DNA of 51,170 nucleotides, taken from assembly GCF_001513975.1 (NCBI RefSeq), contig NZ_KQ948000.1, forward strand, positions 1 through 51,170. Reading direction: 5' to 3'. Numbering within the stretch: the stretch's first letter is position 1; every line of letters starts with the position of its first letter. The position numbers were made by a program, and so were the translations under genes. Under the pieces are notes generated by a model, which did not search any database, was not told the origin of the DNA, and was given only the letters and a program-made list of their open reading frames with translations. Positions 8,124-17,022 of this stretch are shown here, piece after piece. This DNA is from Streptomyces curacoi (GTDB lineage Bacteria; Actinomycetota; Actinomycetes; Streptomycetales; Streptomycetaceae).

Positions 8124-10073
8124 TCAGAGGGCGCGGACCGCATCCCTCACCCCGCCCGTACGGGGCATCGACCCGACCGGTGCCGGGGATCCGTTCGCCG
8201 CGCCCCAGTGGCCGACCAGGTCACGGTAGAGGGCGGAGCCGGCGAGCAGCTCCTCGTGCGTGCCGAGGCCGACCCGCGTCCCGTCCATGACGAGGATCCG
8301 GTCGGCCCGCGCCGCCGAGCTGATGCGGTGGGCGACGACGATCAGGGTGCCCGGGCGGCGGGCGAAGGCGGCCTCGGCGACCGCCTCGGCGGCGGGGTCG
8401 AGATGGCAGGTGGCCTCGTCCAGCAGGGTCAGGCGGGGTGCCGGGAGCAGGGCACGGGCCAGGGCGATGAGCTGGCGCTCCCCCGCCGAGAGGTCGCGCG
8501 GGTCGAGCGGCGCCAGGTAGCCGCCCAGGCGCTCCACCAGCGGCGCCGCGCCCACGGCACGGACCGCCGCCGCCACGTCCGACTGGGTGGCGCCTGGAGC
8601 CAGGTAGGTGAGGTTCTCCCGCAGCGTGCCGGCGAAGACGTACGCCTCCTGCGGGATCAGCACACGGTGCCGGGCCAGTTCGTCGCCGTCGGGCAGCGCG
8701 AGGACCGGCACGTCGTCGAGGCGCACCTCCCCCGCCTGCGGTTCGAGTACTCCCGCGATCAGTGCGGCGAGGGTGGATTTCCCGGCGCCGCTCGGCCCCA
8801 CCACGGCGAGGTGCTCCCCCGGCCACAGGACGAGGTCCAGGTCACGGATCACCGGCTCCGCGGACTGGGCGTAGCCGAAGGTGAGACCGCGTGCCTCCAC
8901 GCGGGCACCGCCGGGCCGTACGGGCATGGGCCCCCTCGTGGCGTCGAGCGCGGAGTCGGCGGTCCCGGAATCGGCGATCCCGGAGTCGGCGATCCCGGAG
9001 TCCGCGTCGGCTGCCTTGGCCTCGGTGGCCTCGGGGGCCTCGATTGTCTCGGTAGTCTCGGTGGTCTCGGTCGCCTTGGTGGTCTCGGTCGCCTTGTGTT
9101 CGGTCGCCTCTGGTTCCTCCGGCTCCGCCGCGATCTCCGCCATCCGGCCGACGGTGACCAGCAGCCACAGCCCGCTGCTGCCGAGTCCCTGGACGAAGCT
9201 CTGCAGGGCCGGTTGGAGGGCTTGCGACACATAGGTCACCGCCCCGAGGATCGTCCCCGCCGTCACCCCGCTCCGTACCAGCCAGGGCGCCGAGACCAGG
9301 ATCAGCAGGAGGGGGACCCAGCCGCTGATGCCCAGGGCGGCGGTGCGTACCGCGGTGAGCCGCGCCAGCGACACGGCCGCCCGGGCCGCGGCGTCGACCT
9401 GCGCACCCGTCTCGGCCCGTACGCGGTCCTCGGCGCCGCAGGCCACCACGTCCCGCAGCCCGCCGGTCAGGGCGCTCGTGGTCTCGGCGATGCGCTCGTC
9501 CGCCAGGATGACGTCCCGCTGCCGTGCGGCCATCGCCCGGAGCGCCGCGGCGAACAGGGCCAGGCCGAGGAGGACGGGAGGCACCACGAGGGCCAGCAGC
9601 ACGGGGTCGAGGCCGGCCAGGCCCACGCACACGCCCACGGCGGTAACCAGGAAGCCCTGCACGAACAACACGACCGCGCCGTAGGCGTCCCGGGCCCGCT
9701 CCACGTGCTCGGTGAGCCGTGCCACGCCGGCGGTGTCGGCCGGCTCGCCCAGCCGTGCGGACCGGTGCAGCGTGCCCGTGGTCACGAGGGTGACCAGTTC
9801 GTCCCGGAAGGGTTCGATGAGCGAGGCGAGCCCCAGCATGGCGTGCCGGGTCCCCCAGGCACCGACGAGGAAGGCGCCCGCCAGCGCGCCCAGCCAGAGG
9901 AACCCGGTGGCGGGCCGGCCGGCCAGGAATCCGTGGTCGACGGCTCGTGCCACGATCCACCCGGAGAGGGCGGCGGGCGCGGCCTGCACCAGTGACCAGG
10001 CCACCAGGCGGCCGTACTCCCGTCGCCGGCGGCTCAGCGAGGAGCGCAGGATCCGGATCGCCCGCCGCTTCAC
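8124..10073 (-). CDS. ramB: ABC exporter, RamB-like (lanthipeptide transport)
   Basis: A 649-residue half-transporter with an N-terminal six-helix exporter domain (about 1-310) and a C-terminal ATPase domain. The ATPase shows Walker A GPSGAGKST, signature LSAGERQLIALARA, Walker B LTLLDEAT with the catalytic Glu, and the switch His in VAHR. It should export the modified lanthipeptide together with the RamA-like protein. The GTG start at 10073 overlaps the RamA stop by four bases (GTGA), which implies coupled translation, and GGGAGG lies just upstream. An odd Thr/Glu/Ala-rich repetitive stretch of about 65 residues (about 316-381) sits between membrane and ATPase domains. The frame stays open far upstream of 10073, but that is antisense-type GC bias over the next gene. 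Confidence 0.9.
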   Translation of the reverse strand: MKRRAIRILRSSLSRRRREYGRLVAWSLVQAAPAALSGWIVARAVDHGFLAGRPATGFLWLGALAGAFLVGAWGTRHAMLGLASLIEPFRDELVTLVTTGTLHRSARLGEPADTAGVARLTEHVERARDAYGAVVLFVQGFLVTAVGVCVGLAGLDPVLLALVVPPVLLGLALFAAALRAMAARQRDVILADERIAETTSALTGGLRDVVACGAEDRVRAETGAQVDAAARAAVSLARLTAVRTAALGISGWVPLLLILVSAPWLVRSGVTAGTILGAVTYVSQALQPALQSFVQGLGSSGLWLLVTVGRMAEIAAEPEEPEATEHKATETTKATETTETTETIEAPEATEAKAADADSGIADSGIADSGTADSALDATRGPMPVRPGGARVEARGLTFGYAQSAEPVIRDLDLVLWPGEHLAVVGPSGAGKSTLAALIAGVLEPQAGEVRLDDVPVLALPDGDELARHRVLIPQEAYVFAGTLRENLTYLAPGATQSDVAAAVRAVGAAPLVERLGGYLAPLDPRDLSAGERQLIALARALLPAPRLTLLDEATCHLDPAAEAVAEAAFARRPGTLIVVAHRISSAARADRILVMDGTRVGLGTHEELLAGSALYRDLVGHWGAANGSPAPVGSMPRTGGVRDAVRAL

Positions 10074-11791
10074 CGTGCGCCTCCCGCCGTGTCGGCCGCG
10101 GGGAGGGAGAACGGCTGGAAGGTGGCCCGGTACCGGGGGTCCGCCCACAGCGCGCGATGCGTTCCCCGCCCCCGGACTCCCCCGTCCGCCAGCCAGACGA
10201 CGAGGTCCGCCCGTGCCGCCGTGGAGGCCCGGTGCGTCACGACGATCCGGGTGCGGTCGGCGAGCGCACCGGTCAGCACCTGGCTGATGTGGTGCTCGGT
10301 CACCGTGTCCAGGCTGGCGGCCACGTCGTCGAGCACGAGCACCCGCCCGGCCTGGAGGAACGCACGGGCCAGCCCGACCCGCTGCGCCTCGCCGCCGGAG
10401 ATCGGGGTGCCGGTGACGCGGCTGGCGTACCCGGCGGGCATGTGGCGGATGAACGCGTCGGCCCGGGCCGCCCCGGCCTGAGCCACCACGTCCTCGGCGG
10501 ACGGGGTCGGCGTGCCGAACCCGATGGCGTCGGCGAAGGTCTCGCCGAGCAGCACCGGGCGTTCGAAGCCGTAGGCCACCGCCTGCCGCAGTTCCTCGCG
10601 GCCGAGTCGGCGCAGCGGCACGCCGTCGAGGAGCACCTCGCCCTCGTCCGGGTCGGCGAGGCGTCCCGCCAGTGCCGCGAGCAGCGACTTGCCGGCCCCG
10701 GAACGGCCCACGACGGCGACGAGGGCGCCGCCCGGGACGATGAGACTGAGGTCCTGGAGCACGGGGCCGTCCGTCCCCTGAACGGTCACGTGCCGGAACT
10801 CCAGCCTTCCGGGGCCTTCGGCAAGGCGCTCGTGGCCGTACGCCGCCGGCGGTTCGGCCATCACCTCGGCGATCCGCCCGGCCGTCGTACGGGCCTGGGC
10901 CAGCTGGTTCAGCGACGACAGCACGCCGCCGATGCCGGCCGCCATGACCACGTACTCGCTCGCCGCGAGCATGTCTCCGGGCGTGATCCGGCCTTGTGCG
11001 AGCCCCAGTCCGGCCACCGCCAGGACGGCGACCACCAGCAGGGGGACGACGAGATCGCCGCGCGCGGAGATCCGGGCGATCGCGTCCCACGCGCCGAGCC
11101 CGTGCCGGCGCAGTTCCGGAAGGGGCGCGAGGACACGGCGTGCCTCGCGGTCGACGGTCCGGGCCGCGGTGATCGTCCGGATTCCGCCGAGGGCATCGAC
11201 GAGCCGTGCGGCGATGGTGCCCTGCACGCGGAAGTAGCCCTCGTTGGCGTCGGAGATGTCGCGGAGGAAGGCCCGCACCAGGAGCACGACGAGCGGCATC
11301 CCGGCCAGGAAGGTGAGGCAAAGCCAGTAGTCGATGAGCGCTAGGGCGACGATCGCGCCGACCGGTGGGACGAGGCCCATGACGACCCACACCAGGCCCG
11401 ACGCGCTGTTCCCGGTCCGGGCGGAGTTGCCGACGAGGCGGCTGACCAGGTCTCCCGGCGTGAATGTGCGGGTGGCCCGGGTGCCCAGCGCCAGCACGTG
11501 CCCCAGCAGGGTGTGCCGCAGCCAGGCGGTCGACCGGGCCTCGGCGATCTGTCCGACGAGATCGTCCACGGCGTCGACGGCCACCAGGACGAAGATCAGC
11601 AAGCCGGTGAAGGTGATCCACCGAGCCGTGTCGCCGCCGCTGAGGACGGCGTCGAGAGCGCGGCCCATGACGGCCGGCAGCGCGAGGCCGGCGCCGGTGA
11701 GCAGCAGTGAGGTGACGACCGTGAGGCCCAGCCAGACACCGCCGCGCCGTGCCGACGCCAGCAGCAGGCGATCCGCCGCGCCAAGGCTCAT
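10070..11791 (-). CDS. ramA: ABC exporter, RamA-like (lanthipeptide transport)
   Basis: A 573-residue half-transporter. Membrane domain about 1-310 with hydrophobic segments such as LGLTVVTSLLLTGAGLALP and PLLVVAVLAVAGLGLAQG. ATPase domain with Walker A GRSGAGKS, signature ISGGEAQRVGLARA, Walker B VLVLDDVAAS and switch His in VTHR. The residue after the Walker B Asp is Asp instead of the usual catalytic Glu, so this half may be the weaker ATPase of a heterodimer with the RamB-like protein, whose Glu is intact. It follows the precursor gene after a strong stem-loop and overlaps the next gene by four bases. Gene order C-S-A-B matches the ram/amf loci. Confidence 0.9.
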   Translation of the reverse strand: MSLGAADRLLLASARRGGVWLGLTVVTSLLLTGAGLALPAVMGRALDAVLSGGDTARWITFTGLLIFVLVAVDAVDDLVGQIAEARSTAWLRHTLLGHVLALGTRATRTFTPGDLVSRLVGNSARTGNSASGLVWVVMGLVPPVGAIVALALIDYWLCLTFLAGMPLVVLLVRAFLRDISDANEGYFRVQGTIAARLVDALGGIRTITAARTVDREARRVLAPLPELRRHGLGAWDAIARISARGDLVVPLLVVAVLAVAGLGLAQGRITPGDMLAASEYVVMAAGIGGVLSSLNQLAQARTTAGRIAEVMAEPPAAYGHERLAEGPGRLEFRHVTVQGTDGPVLQDLSLIVPGGALVAVVGRSGAGKSLLAALAGRLADPDEGEVLLDGVPLRRLGREELRQAVAYGFERPVLLGETFADAIGFGTPTPSAEDVVAQAGAARADAFIRHMPAGYASRVTGTPISGGEAQRVGLARAFLQAGRVLVLDDVAASLDTVTEHHISQVLTGALADRTRIVVTHRASTAARADLVVWLADGGVRGRGTHRALWADPRYRATFQPFSLPAADTAGGAR

Positions 11792-11838
11792 GGCTCCTCC
11801 GGTGGTCCCCGGTCGTGCGGGATGGAAACAGCGGCGTG

Positions 11839-11863
11839 GCGGGGACGCACATGGCGTCCCCGC
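11839..11863 (-). terminator. stem-loop between precursor and exporter genes (attenuator)
   Basis: A 10-bp perfect stem (11839-11848 with 11854-11863) and 5-base loop lie ten bases after the precursor stop codon and about 50 bases before the RamA-like start. In lanthipeptide operons such a hairpin commonly limits read-through so that the precursor is made in excess over the exporters. Confidence 0.65.
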
Positions 11864-11872
11864 GTGGAACCG

Positions 11873-12013
11873 CTACTTGCCGCTGCAGAGCAGCAGGCTG
11901 AGGTTGCTCGCCCCTCCGGCACACAGCGTGACGCTGTAGTTGCTGTGCCTCTTCGGAGGCTTGCCGCCGGTGGCGACAGTCGGATCGATTGCCTGCAGTT
12001 CGAGGAGTGTCAT
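11873..12013 (-). CDS. ramS: class III lanthipeptide precursor, SapB/AmfS-type
   Basis: A 46-residue precursor peptide. The leader carries the LLELQ box at residues 3-7, the recognition element of class III precursors. The C-terminal core has two copies of the Ser-x2-Ser-x3-Cys ring motif: S24/S27/C31 (SNYSVTLC) and S36/S39/C43 (SNLSLLLC). This is the same two-ring layout as SapB. The synthetase should dehydrate the serines and close lanthionine or labionin rings; the product would be a small amphipathic surfactant aiding aerial growth. The ATG at 12013 overlaps the stop of the synthetase gene (ATGA) and is preceded by AAGGAGGTG nine bases upstream. The mature N terminus is not certain; a cut after the GG at 16-17 is possible. 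Confidence 0.95.
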   Translation of the reverse strand: MTLLELQAIDPTVATGGKPPKRHSNYSVTLCAGGASNLSLLLCSGK

Positions 12014-14655
12014 GGAAGTTCACCTCCTTCCTGACCTTGTGGGGACGGGGGCATGTGGCCGTGTGGCCCGTTCCGCCGGTCGCTGGGAGCGAGGAACGGC
12101 AGCCGCACGGGGCGGTCGTGCAGCGCGGAGCCCACGGCGAGGAGGACGCCCGCACTGCCGGTGGCCAGGTCGGTGGACAGGCGCATCAGCTGATCGCCGG
12201 GGAACGCGAAGTGGCCCCGGTAGGTGAGTGCGTGCCGGGACAGACGGCGTATGTGCTCGGCGACCACCGGGTCCCGCTGTGCGGCCGTGCCCGGGGGGTG
12301 CGGACGGCTGAGACAGAGGATCATCCCGGCCATCCCCTGGAAGAGCCCCGGCTGGATGAAGAACCGGGCCGTGGTCGCCTTGCGGATCGCTGCCGCCGCG
12401 GACTTGTGGAACGGGGTGTCCTCGCGGTGTGCGAGGTAGTCATCGAGCACGAGGCCGATACCGGCGCTGCCGACCCCCAGGTACGGCAGGGTCCGCCAGC
12501 CCTCGTCTACTTCCATGGCCCCGCCCTCACGGACGATGCAGCGGCGCAGGTCCTGCCGGAGCGCCCGGTCGGCCAGGGCGAGGAACTCCGGATCGCCGGT
12601 GTCCTCGTGCAGCCGCAGGAACATCAGGGCGGGGCCGGTCGCGCCGCGCAGCAGTCCGGCGTACGGGTACGCGTCGTCCGCCGCGTCCTCCGCCGCGCCG
12701 TCGGCCGGTCCCAGCCGGTCGGCGAGGATGTCCGCCACCGAGAAGGCCGCGTCACGCAGCGCGGGGTCACCGGTGGCCGCGGCGAAGTGCTGAAGGTTCA
12801 GGCCGATCCCCGCCAGGCCTCCGTACAGGTCGGGCCCCAGTTGCTGCCACTGCTCGCCCAGAGCCATGTCGAGGACCTTCATCGCCACGTCCCGGTGGCC
12901 GAGGTGGTCGAGCGCGTACGCGATGCCGTGCAGGCCGTCGTAGAAGCCGAGGCGGATCCCGGGCTCGGGGCGCAGGGCATGCCGCACGAGCCACTCCTCG
13001 TGGTCCGGGTGGCAGCCGGCGCCGACGGCGTCCAGCGCGTACAGGACGCCCGCCGCGCCGTGTGCGAAGGCCAGGCCGCCGCCCGGCGTGGCGAACTGCT
13101 CGACGTCGCCAGGGAAGAGCCGGTCGTCACGGTCCGGGGTGGCGGCCGCCTGGATGGCAGCGGTCATGGACGCACGGGTGCGGGTCCAGCCCTGGTGGTC
13201 CGGTTCCGGCCACGCCTGCGCGACGGAGCCTGCCGGTGCGCCGGTGCCCTCTCCCGCGATCATCCGGACCGCGTCGTCGAAGAAGCCGGGAGGAACCGGG
13301 AAGGTCCGGGCGATGTCGTCGGCGAAGTGCCGTGCCTTTCCCGAGTCGAGCGGGAACAGGCCGGTGAGCGGCAGGAACAGGAAGAAGCGCAGGCAGGCCA
13401 GTGCGTAGCGGTCGATGTCGACACCGGACAAGCCGCTCGGGACGACGAACCCGGGGGCGGCGAGGCGCTGGTCCTGCCGGTCGGTGACGTCCGCGGCGCC
13501 CTCGAAGTCGATCAGTACGACCCGGCCGTCGGGGCGGACCAGCATGTTGTCGGCATGGAGATCGCCGACGATCAGGCCCCTGCCGTGTACGGCGTCGACG
13601 GCGCGCTCGACCTCGTCCAGCGTGTCGAGGGCCCACGAGGTGTAGGCCTCGGTGTCCATGTCCTCGGCTTCCGGAAGGACGAGGGGGCACCGGTCGACGA
13701 ACATGCTGTTGAGCGTCGGCCCTTCCACGAACTCCTCGACAAGGAAGTGGTGCTCGCCGAGCACGAAGTGGTCGAGCAGCGCGGGCACGCAGTCCAGCCC
13801 GCGCAGTCGTTCGAGGGCTTCACGCTCACGGCGTTGCCGGGTGACGGCGTCCGCGCCGTCGAGGGTGAGCCCCGCGTACGGCCGGGCCTCCTTGAGCACG
13901 ACCCGCTGCCCCGTCCGTGTGTCCTGACCGGTGTAGAGCCCGCCTCCGTTGGAGAAGTGCAGCGCGCTCTCGATGCGGTACGGCAGGCCGGCGACGGTGG
14001 TGCTGTTCCGTGCGGCGAGGTGGGGTTCGAGAAAGGCCGGCAGTGTCACCCAGTCGGGCACCCGGAACGCGGGTCCGCGCACATCGGGCACGAGCCGGCC
14101 GGCCGCGTCCTCGATCGCCGGCACCAGCTCGCCGTCCGGGGAGACACAGGTCCGCATGGCGAACCCGCCGTACCGGACGTACAGCGGGCCGGAACCCCAG
14201 CGCAGATCACTGAGGACGTACGGTCCCGGCCGGCCCGCCAGGACGGAGCCCAGCTCGTGGAGGACCGTTGCGAGCTGGGCCTCGTCCACCGGGTAGATCG
14301 TCACGAACTTGCCGCTGGATTCACGTGGGGCGTACTTCGCGTTGGCGAGGAGGAGGCTGTCCTCGCTGGGGAGGAACTTGAAGGCGATCCGACGCGGGAC
14401 GCAGTAGTCCCACACGGCGGTCAGGGTGTCCCGTGCGTCGTCGAGGCACGCCGATACGTGGATCTTCCAGCCCTGCGGGGGAAGGTCCACTCCGTCGGGC
14501 GTGAGCACCACCCAGTTGTCCAGATCCGACCGCACCCACCCGTCCGGAGCGGGACAGAGGGACAGTTCGAAGTTGTCGCTCTGCCCTTTCGCACGCGCGG
14601 GGGTGTCGTAGAAGTCCGGGTCGATGAGGCAATACGCCTCGTATCGCATGTCCAC
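12010..14655 (-). CDS. ramC: class III lanthipeptide synthetase (LanKC, RamC/AmfT-like)
   Basis: About 881 residues in three parts. An N-terminal lyase-like domain (about 1-220) is followed by a Ser/Thr-kinase-like domain with VVLKEARP (Lys about 255), GDLHADN (catalytic Asp about 365) and LIDFEGA (metal-binding Asp about 381). The C-terminal 400 residues are a LanC-like cyclase domain. It keeps AHGAAG and the repeating glycine pattern but lacks the Cys and Cys-His zinc ligands (for example LGVGSAG and FQGMAGM where ligands would be), as is typical of class III enzymes. It phosphorylates and eliminates precursor Ser residues and forms the rings. I prefer GTG 14655, with GGAG five bases upstream, over ATG 14694 which has a weak site. 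The promoter should lie in 14656-14857. Confidence 0.92.
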   Translation of the reverse strand: MDMRYEAYCLIDPDFYDTPARAKGQSDNFELSLCPAPDGWVRSDLDNWVVLTPDGVDLPPQGWKIHVSACLDDARDTLTAVWDYCVPRRIAFKFLPSEDSLLLANAKYAPRESSGKFVTIYPVDEAQLATVLHELGSVLAGRPGPYVLSDLRWGSGPLYVRYGGFAMRTCVSPDGELVPAIEDAAGRLVPDVRGPAFRVPDWVTLPAFLEPHLAARNSTTVAGLPYRIESALHFSNGGGLYTGQDTRTGQRVVLKEARPYAGLTLDGADAVTRQRREREALERLRGLDCVPALLDHFVLGEHHFLVEEFVEGPTLNSMFVDRCPLVLPEAEDMDTEAYTSWALDTLDEVERAVDAVHGRGLIVGDLHADNMLVRPDGRVVLIDFEGAADVTDRQDQRLAAPGFVVPSGLSGVDIDRYALACLRFFLFLPLTGLFPLDSGKARHFADDIARTFPVPPGFFDDAVRMIAGEGTGAPAGSVAQAWPEPDHQGWTRTRASMTAAIQAAATPDRDDRLFPGDVEQFATPGGGLAFAHGAAGVLYALDAVGAGCHPDHEEWLVRHALRPEPGIRLGFYDGLHGIAYALDHLGHRDVAMKVLDMALGEQWQQLGPDLYGGLAGIGLNLQHFAAATGDPALRDAAFSVADILADRLGPADGAAEDAADDAYPYAGLLRGATGPALMFLRLHEDTGDPEFLALADRALRQDLRRCIVREGGAMEVDEGWRTLPYLGVGSAGIGLVLDDYLAHREDTPFHKSAAAAIRKATTARFFIQPGLFQGMAGMILCLSRPHPPGTAAQRDPVVAEHIRRLSRHALTYRGHFAFPGDQLMRLSTDLATGSAGVLLAVGSALHDRPVRLPFLAPSDRRNGPHGHMPPSPQGQEGGELP

Positions 14656-14857
14656 GGGGGCTCCAGTGGTCCGAGGACCGTATTCGGAGTTCATGGGGAA
14701 CGTTCACCCGGGAGCACTACCGAGGATTGCAGACTCGGCCCGCCGCGGAATACCACCGTTTGTCACCCGTACGCGGTGAGACTGTCTCCTCGGAGCCGGG
14801 AGGACTTTCCCTTCACTACCGGGAGAAACGCCTGCGGCGACGACGCTCACGGGCTGG

Positions 14858-16042
14858 TCACCACCCGGTGATGCGTGGCCAGACGGCCTGGATCACGGGG
14901 GCGGTGTCCGCGGTCCGGCTGCTGTCGATGACGTGGTAGCCGTGGTGCTGGGCGGCGGTGGCGCAGGCGTGGTTGGGCAGGATGCGCAGACGGGTGCCCA
15001 CCGGCAGGTCGGGAAGGGTGGCATCGTCGCGGGCGGTGAGCGTGCCGTGCTCCTGGCTCGCGGCGGTCATGACCAGGTCTGGGAGGAGGTTGCCGTCGAG
15101 GTCGGTGACCAGGCCGTAGCCGTGGTCCTGAGCCTGGACGGAGGTGCCGCGGTCGCGAGACATGGCCATCCAGCCGCCGTCGGTGATGATCCACCCGTAC
15201 TCCGGCCGGTGGCCGATGACGGTGACGACGACCGACAGGGCGAGATCGTCGATGGCGCAGACGGCGAGGCCGGCCATGACCAGGTCGAAGAAGACGTAGT
15301 TGCCGGCGCGGAGTTCGGTGACGCCGGTGAGGTCCTCGACGGCGTGGGCGGTCGGGGTGGAGCCGACGCTGACGGTGGTGACGGGCAGGCCGGCCGCGCG
15401 CAGTCGCTCGGCTGCGGCGACGGCGGCGTCGCGTTCGTGCCGCGCGGCCAGGCGCTGTTCTTCGGCGGTGTAGGCGAAGTAGGACTCGCCGGCGTGGGTC
15501 AGGACGCCGTCCAGACTGCCCGCGTCGTGCAGGATGCGGCCGATCTCGGTCAGCGCGGGGTCGTCGGGCTTGATGCCGCCGCGGTGGCCGTCGCAGTCGA
15601 TCTCGATCTGGGCGGGGATCAGCAGTCCGGCCCGCTGCGCGGCTCGTGCGACGGACTCTGCCTGCTCGGGGCTGTCGAGCAGGACGCGCAGGCGGACACC
15701 GCGGCGCAACAGTGCCATGACGCGCGGGAGTTTGTGCGGGTCGATACCGACCGCGTAGGTGATGTCGGTGTAGCCGCCGTCGGCGAACGCCTCGGCCTCG
15801 GCGAGCGTGGAGACGGTGACCGGACAGGGCGGTGTGCCGTCGTGGAGGAGGGCGGCGACGTCGAGGCTCTTGGCGGTCTTGACGTGGGGGCGCAGGGTGA
15901 CGCCGAGCCGGTCGGCCCTGGCCTGGAGGCGCTCGATGTTGCGCAGGGTCTTGTGGACGTCGACGACGGCGAAGGGGGTGTCGGGGTCGGCCAGCGTCCG
16001 GGTGGTGGTCTGCGGGCCGGTGGCGCTTGCGGTGCTGTTCAC
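14858..16042 (-). CDS. DSD1-family PLP enzyme (D-serine dehydratase / D-threonine aldolase-like)
   Basis: A 394-residue fold-type III PLP enzyme with an alanine-racemase-like N-terminal barrel. Lys55 in RPHVKTAK is the expected PLP-binding lysine. The C-terminal part has the metal site LPNHAC (His358, Cys360) typical of zinc-dependent eukaryotic-type D-serine dehydratase (DSD1). The substrate is probably a D-hydroxy amino acid, yielding either a keto acid and ammonia or glycine and an aldehyde; the sequence does not decide. The GTG start at 16042 overlaps the stop of a five-codon ATG mini-frame (16056-16039), giving a GTGA junction. A YheO/DauR-like regulator lies upstream on the same strand, 230 bases away. 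Confidence 0.87.
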   Translation of the reverse strand: MNSTASATGPQTTTRTLADPDTPFAVVDVHKTLRNIERLQARADRLGVTLRPHVKTAKSLDVAALLHDGTPPCPVTVSTLAEAEAFADGGYTDITYAVGIDPHKLPRVMALLRRGVRLRVLLDSPEQAESVARAAQRAGLLIPAQIEIDCDGHRGGIKPDDPALTEIGRILHDAGSLDGVLTHAGESYFAYTAEEQRLAARHERDAAVAAAERLRAAGLPVTTVSVGSTPTAHAVEDLTGVTELRAGNYVFFDLVMAGLAVCAIDDLALSVVVTVIGHRPEYGWIITDGGWMAMSRDRGTSVQAQDHGYGLVTDLDGNLLPDLVMTAASQEHGTLTARDDATLPDLPVGTRLRILPNHACATAAQHHGYHVIDSSRTADTAPVIQAVWPRITGW

Positions 16043-16272
16043 AGGGCAGTGTCCATTTTCTTCGGGAGGGCCGGGCCCGGAAACGGGTCCCGCAGCCCGA
16101 TGCCGGAGCTGTCGGAGGTGCGGCGGCCCTCGGTGCCTCGGGTGGGTCTGCTCGGGCTGGTTTCAGAAAAGGCGGGCGCGGCCGAGGAGTTCGGACGGGG
16201 TTTCCCACTTGCCGGGGGGCATCGGCACGCTGCAATCAGGGCTCGGTCCGGCAGGGGCCACGAGGCGCCCTC

Positions 16273-16992
16273 TCACTTGGCGTAGTTGTAGACCGTCGCC
16301 CGGGACACCCCGAGCAGGTCCGCGATGGTCTGCGCGGCATCGCGCGAGTCGAAGTAGCCGTCGCGCTGCAACTGCCGCACCAGCGCTCTCTTGTCCTCCC
16401 GGCTCAGTGACCGGGGAGTCGCGGCGCGCTCGGCGGCGTGGGCCTCCACCACCGTGCGCAGCTCGCGGGCGTTGCGGTCCCGCAGGGTCTCCAGGGGCTG
16501 CTCGCGGTGCTCGGTGTCGGTGGCCACGAGGTTCGACAGTGCGAGCGTCACAGGTGACAGGACGGACACGTCGAGGTTCAGGCAGAGAGCCGCGATGTAC
16601 TGGCCCGCGGCGTTCTTGATGCCGATGGACGTGCTCTTCGCCGGGCGGCCGTCGGGGAACTGGTTGGGGTAGTTCTGGATGACGCTGGGATAGCCGGGAT
16701 CCTCGATGCGGGCCAGGCCCAACTCCGTGACGGAGTCCCCGACATGGCGGCCGGAGAGGTTGTTCTCGATCGCCCGGATCGCGTGCCGGGGGTCCCGCAG
16801 GTCATGCAGCACCACCTCACACAGCCCCGGGAACATGCGGCCGACCGCGACGGCGATCTTCTCCGCCTCCCGGATCAGGTGCTCCTCCGCCTCGTCCGAG
16901 CCCAAGGCGACGCCCTTGCTCTTGCCGTCTTCCGGCACCCCGGCAACGCCCGTGCTCCGGTCCTCTTCCGCTCCCGCTGAGCCGCGCTCCAC
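16273..16992 (-). CDS. YheO/DauR-like PAS-HTH transcriptional regulator
   Basis: A 239-residue regulator. The middle part (about 45-150) is a YheO-type PAS-like domain with LHDLRDPRHAIRAIENNLSG and KSTSIGIKNAAGQYIAALCL. The C-terminal 50 residues are the YheO/DauR helix-turn-helix (REDKRALVRQLQ, then SRDAAQTIADLLGVSRATVY). DauR-like proteins control D-amino acid catabolism, which fits the DSD1-family gene downstream. The GTG start at 16992 is supported by GGAGG five to six bases before it. A perfect 14-bp palindrome lies about 30 bases upstream of the start and is a likely operator. Confidence 0.88.
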   Translation of the reverse strand: MERGSAGAEEDRSTGVAGVPEDGKSKGVALGSDEAEEHLIREAEKIAVAVGRMFPGLCEVVLHDLRDPRHAIRAIENNLSGRHVGDSVTELGLARIEDPGYPSVIQNYPNQFPDGRPAKSTSIGIKNAAGQYIAALCLNLDVSVLSPVTLALSNLVATDTEHREQPLETLRDRNARELRTVVEAHAAERAATPRSLSREDKRALVRQLQRDGYFDSRDAAQTIADLLGVSRATVYNYAK

Positions 16993-17022
16993 AGCGCCTC
17001 CTCCCAGCCGCTTGGAATCCTC

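Noticed and set aside
10074..12155. Upstream extension of the RamB-like frame by about 690 codons
   Set aside because: The extension overlaps the RamA-like and precursor genes in another frame and is Arg/Gly/Pro-rich nonsense. The GTGA overlap and ribosome site place the true start at 10073.
11989..14871. 960-codon plus-strand open frame across the lanthipeptide synthetase
   Set aside because: No domain or plausible composition. The opposite strand encodes a complete class III synthetase.
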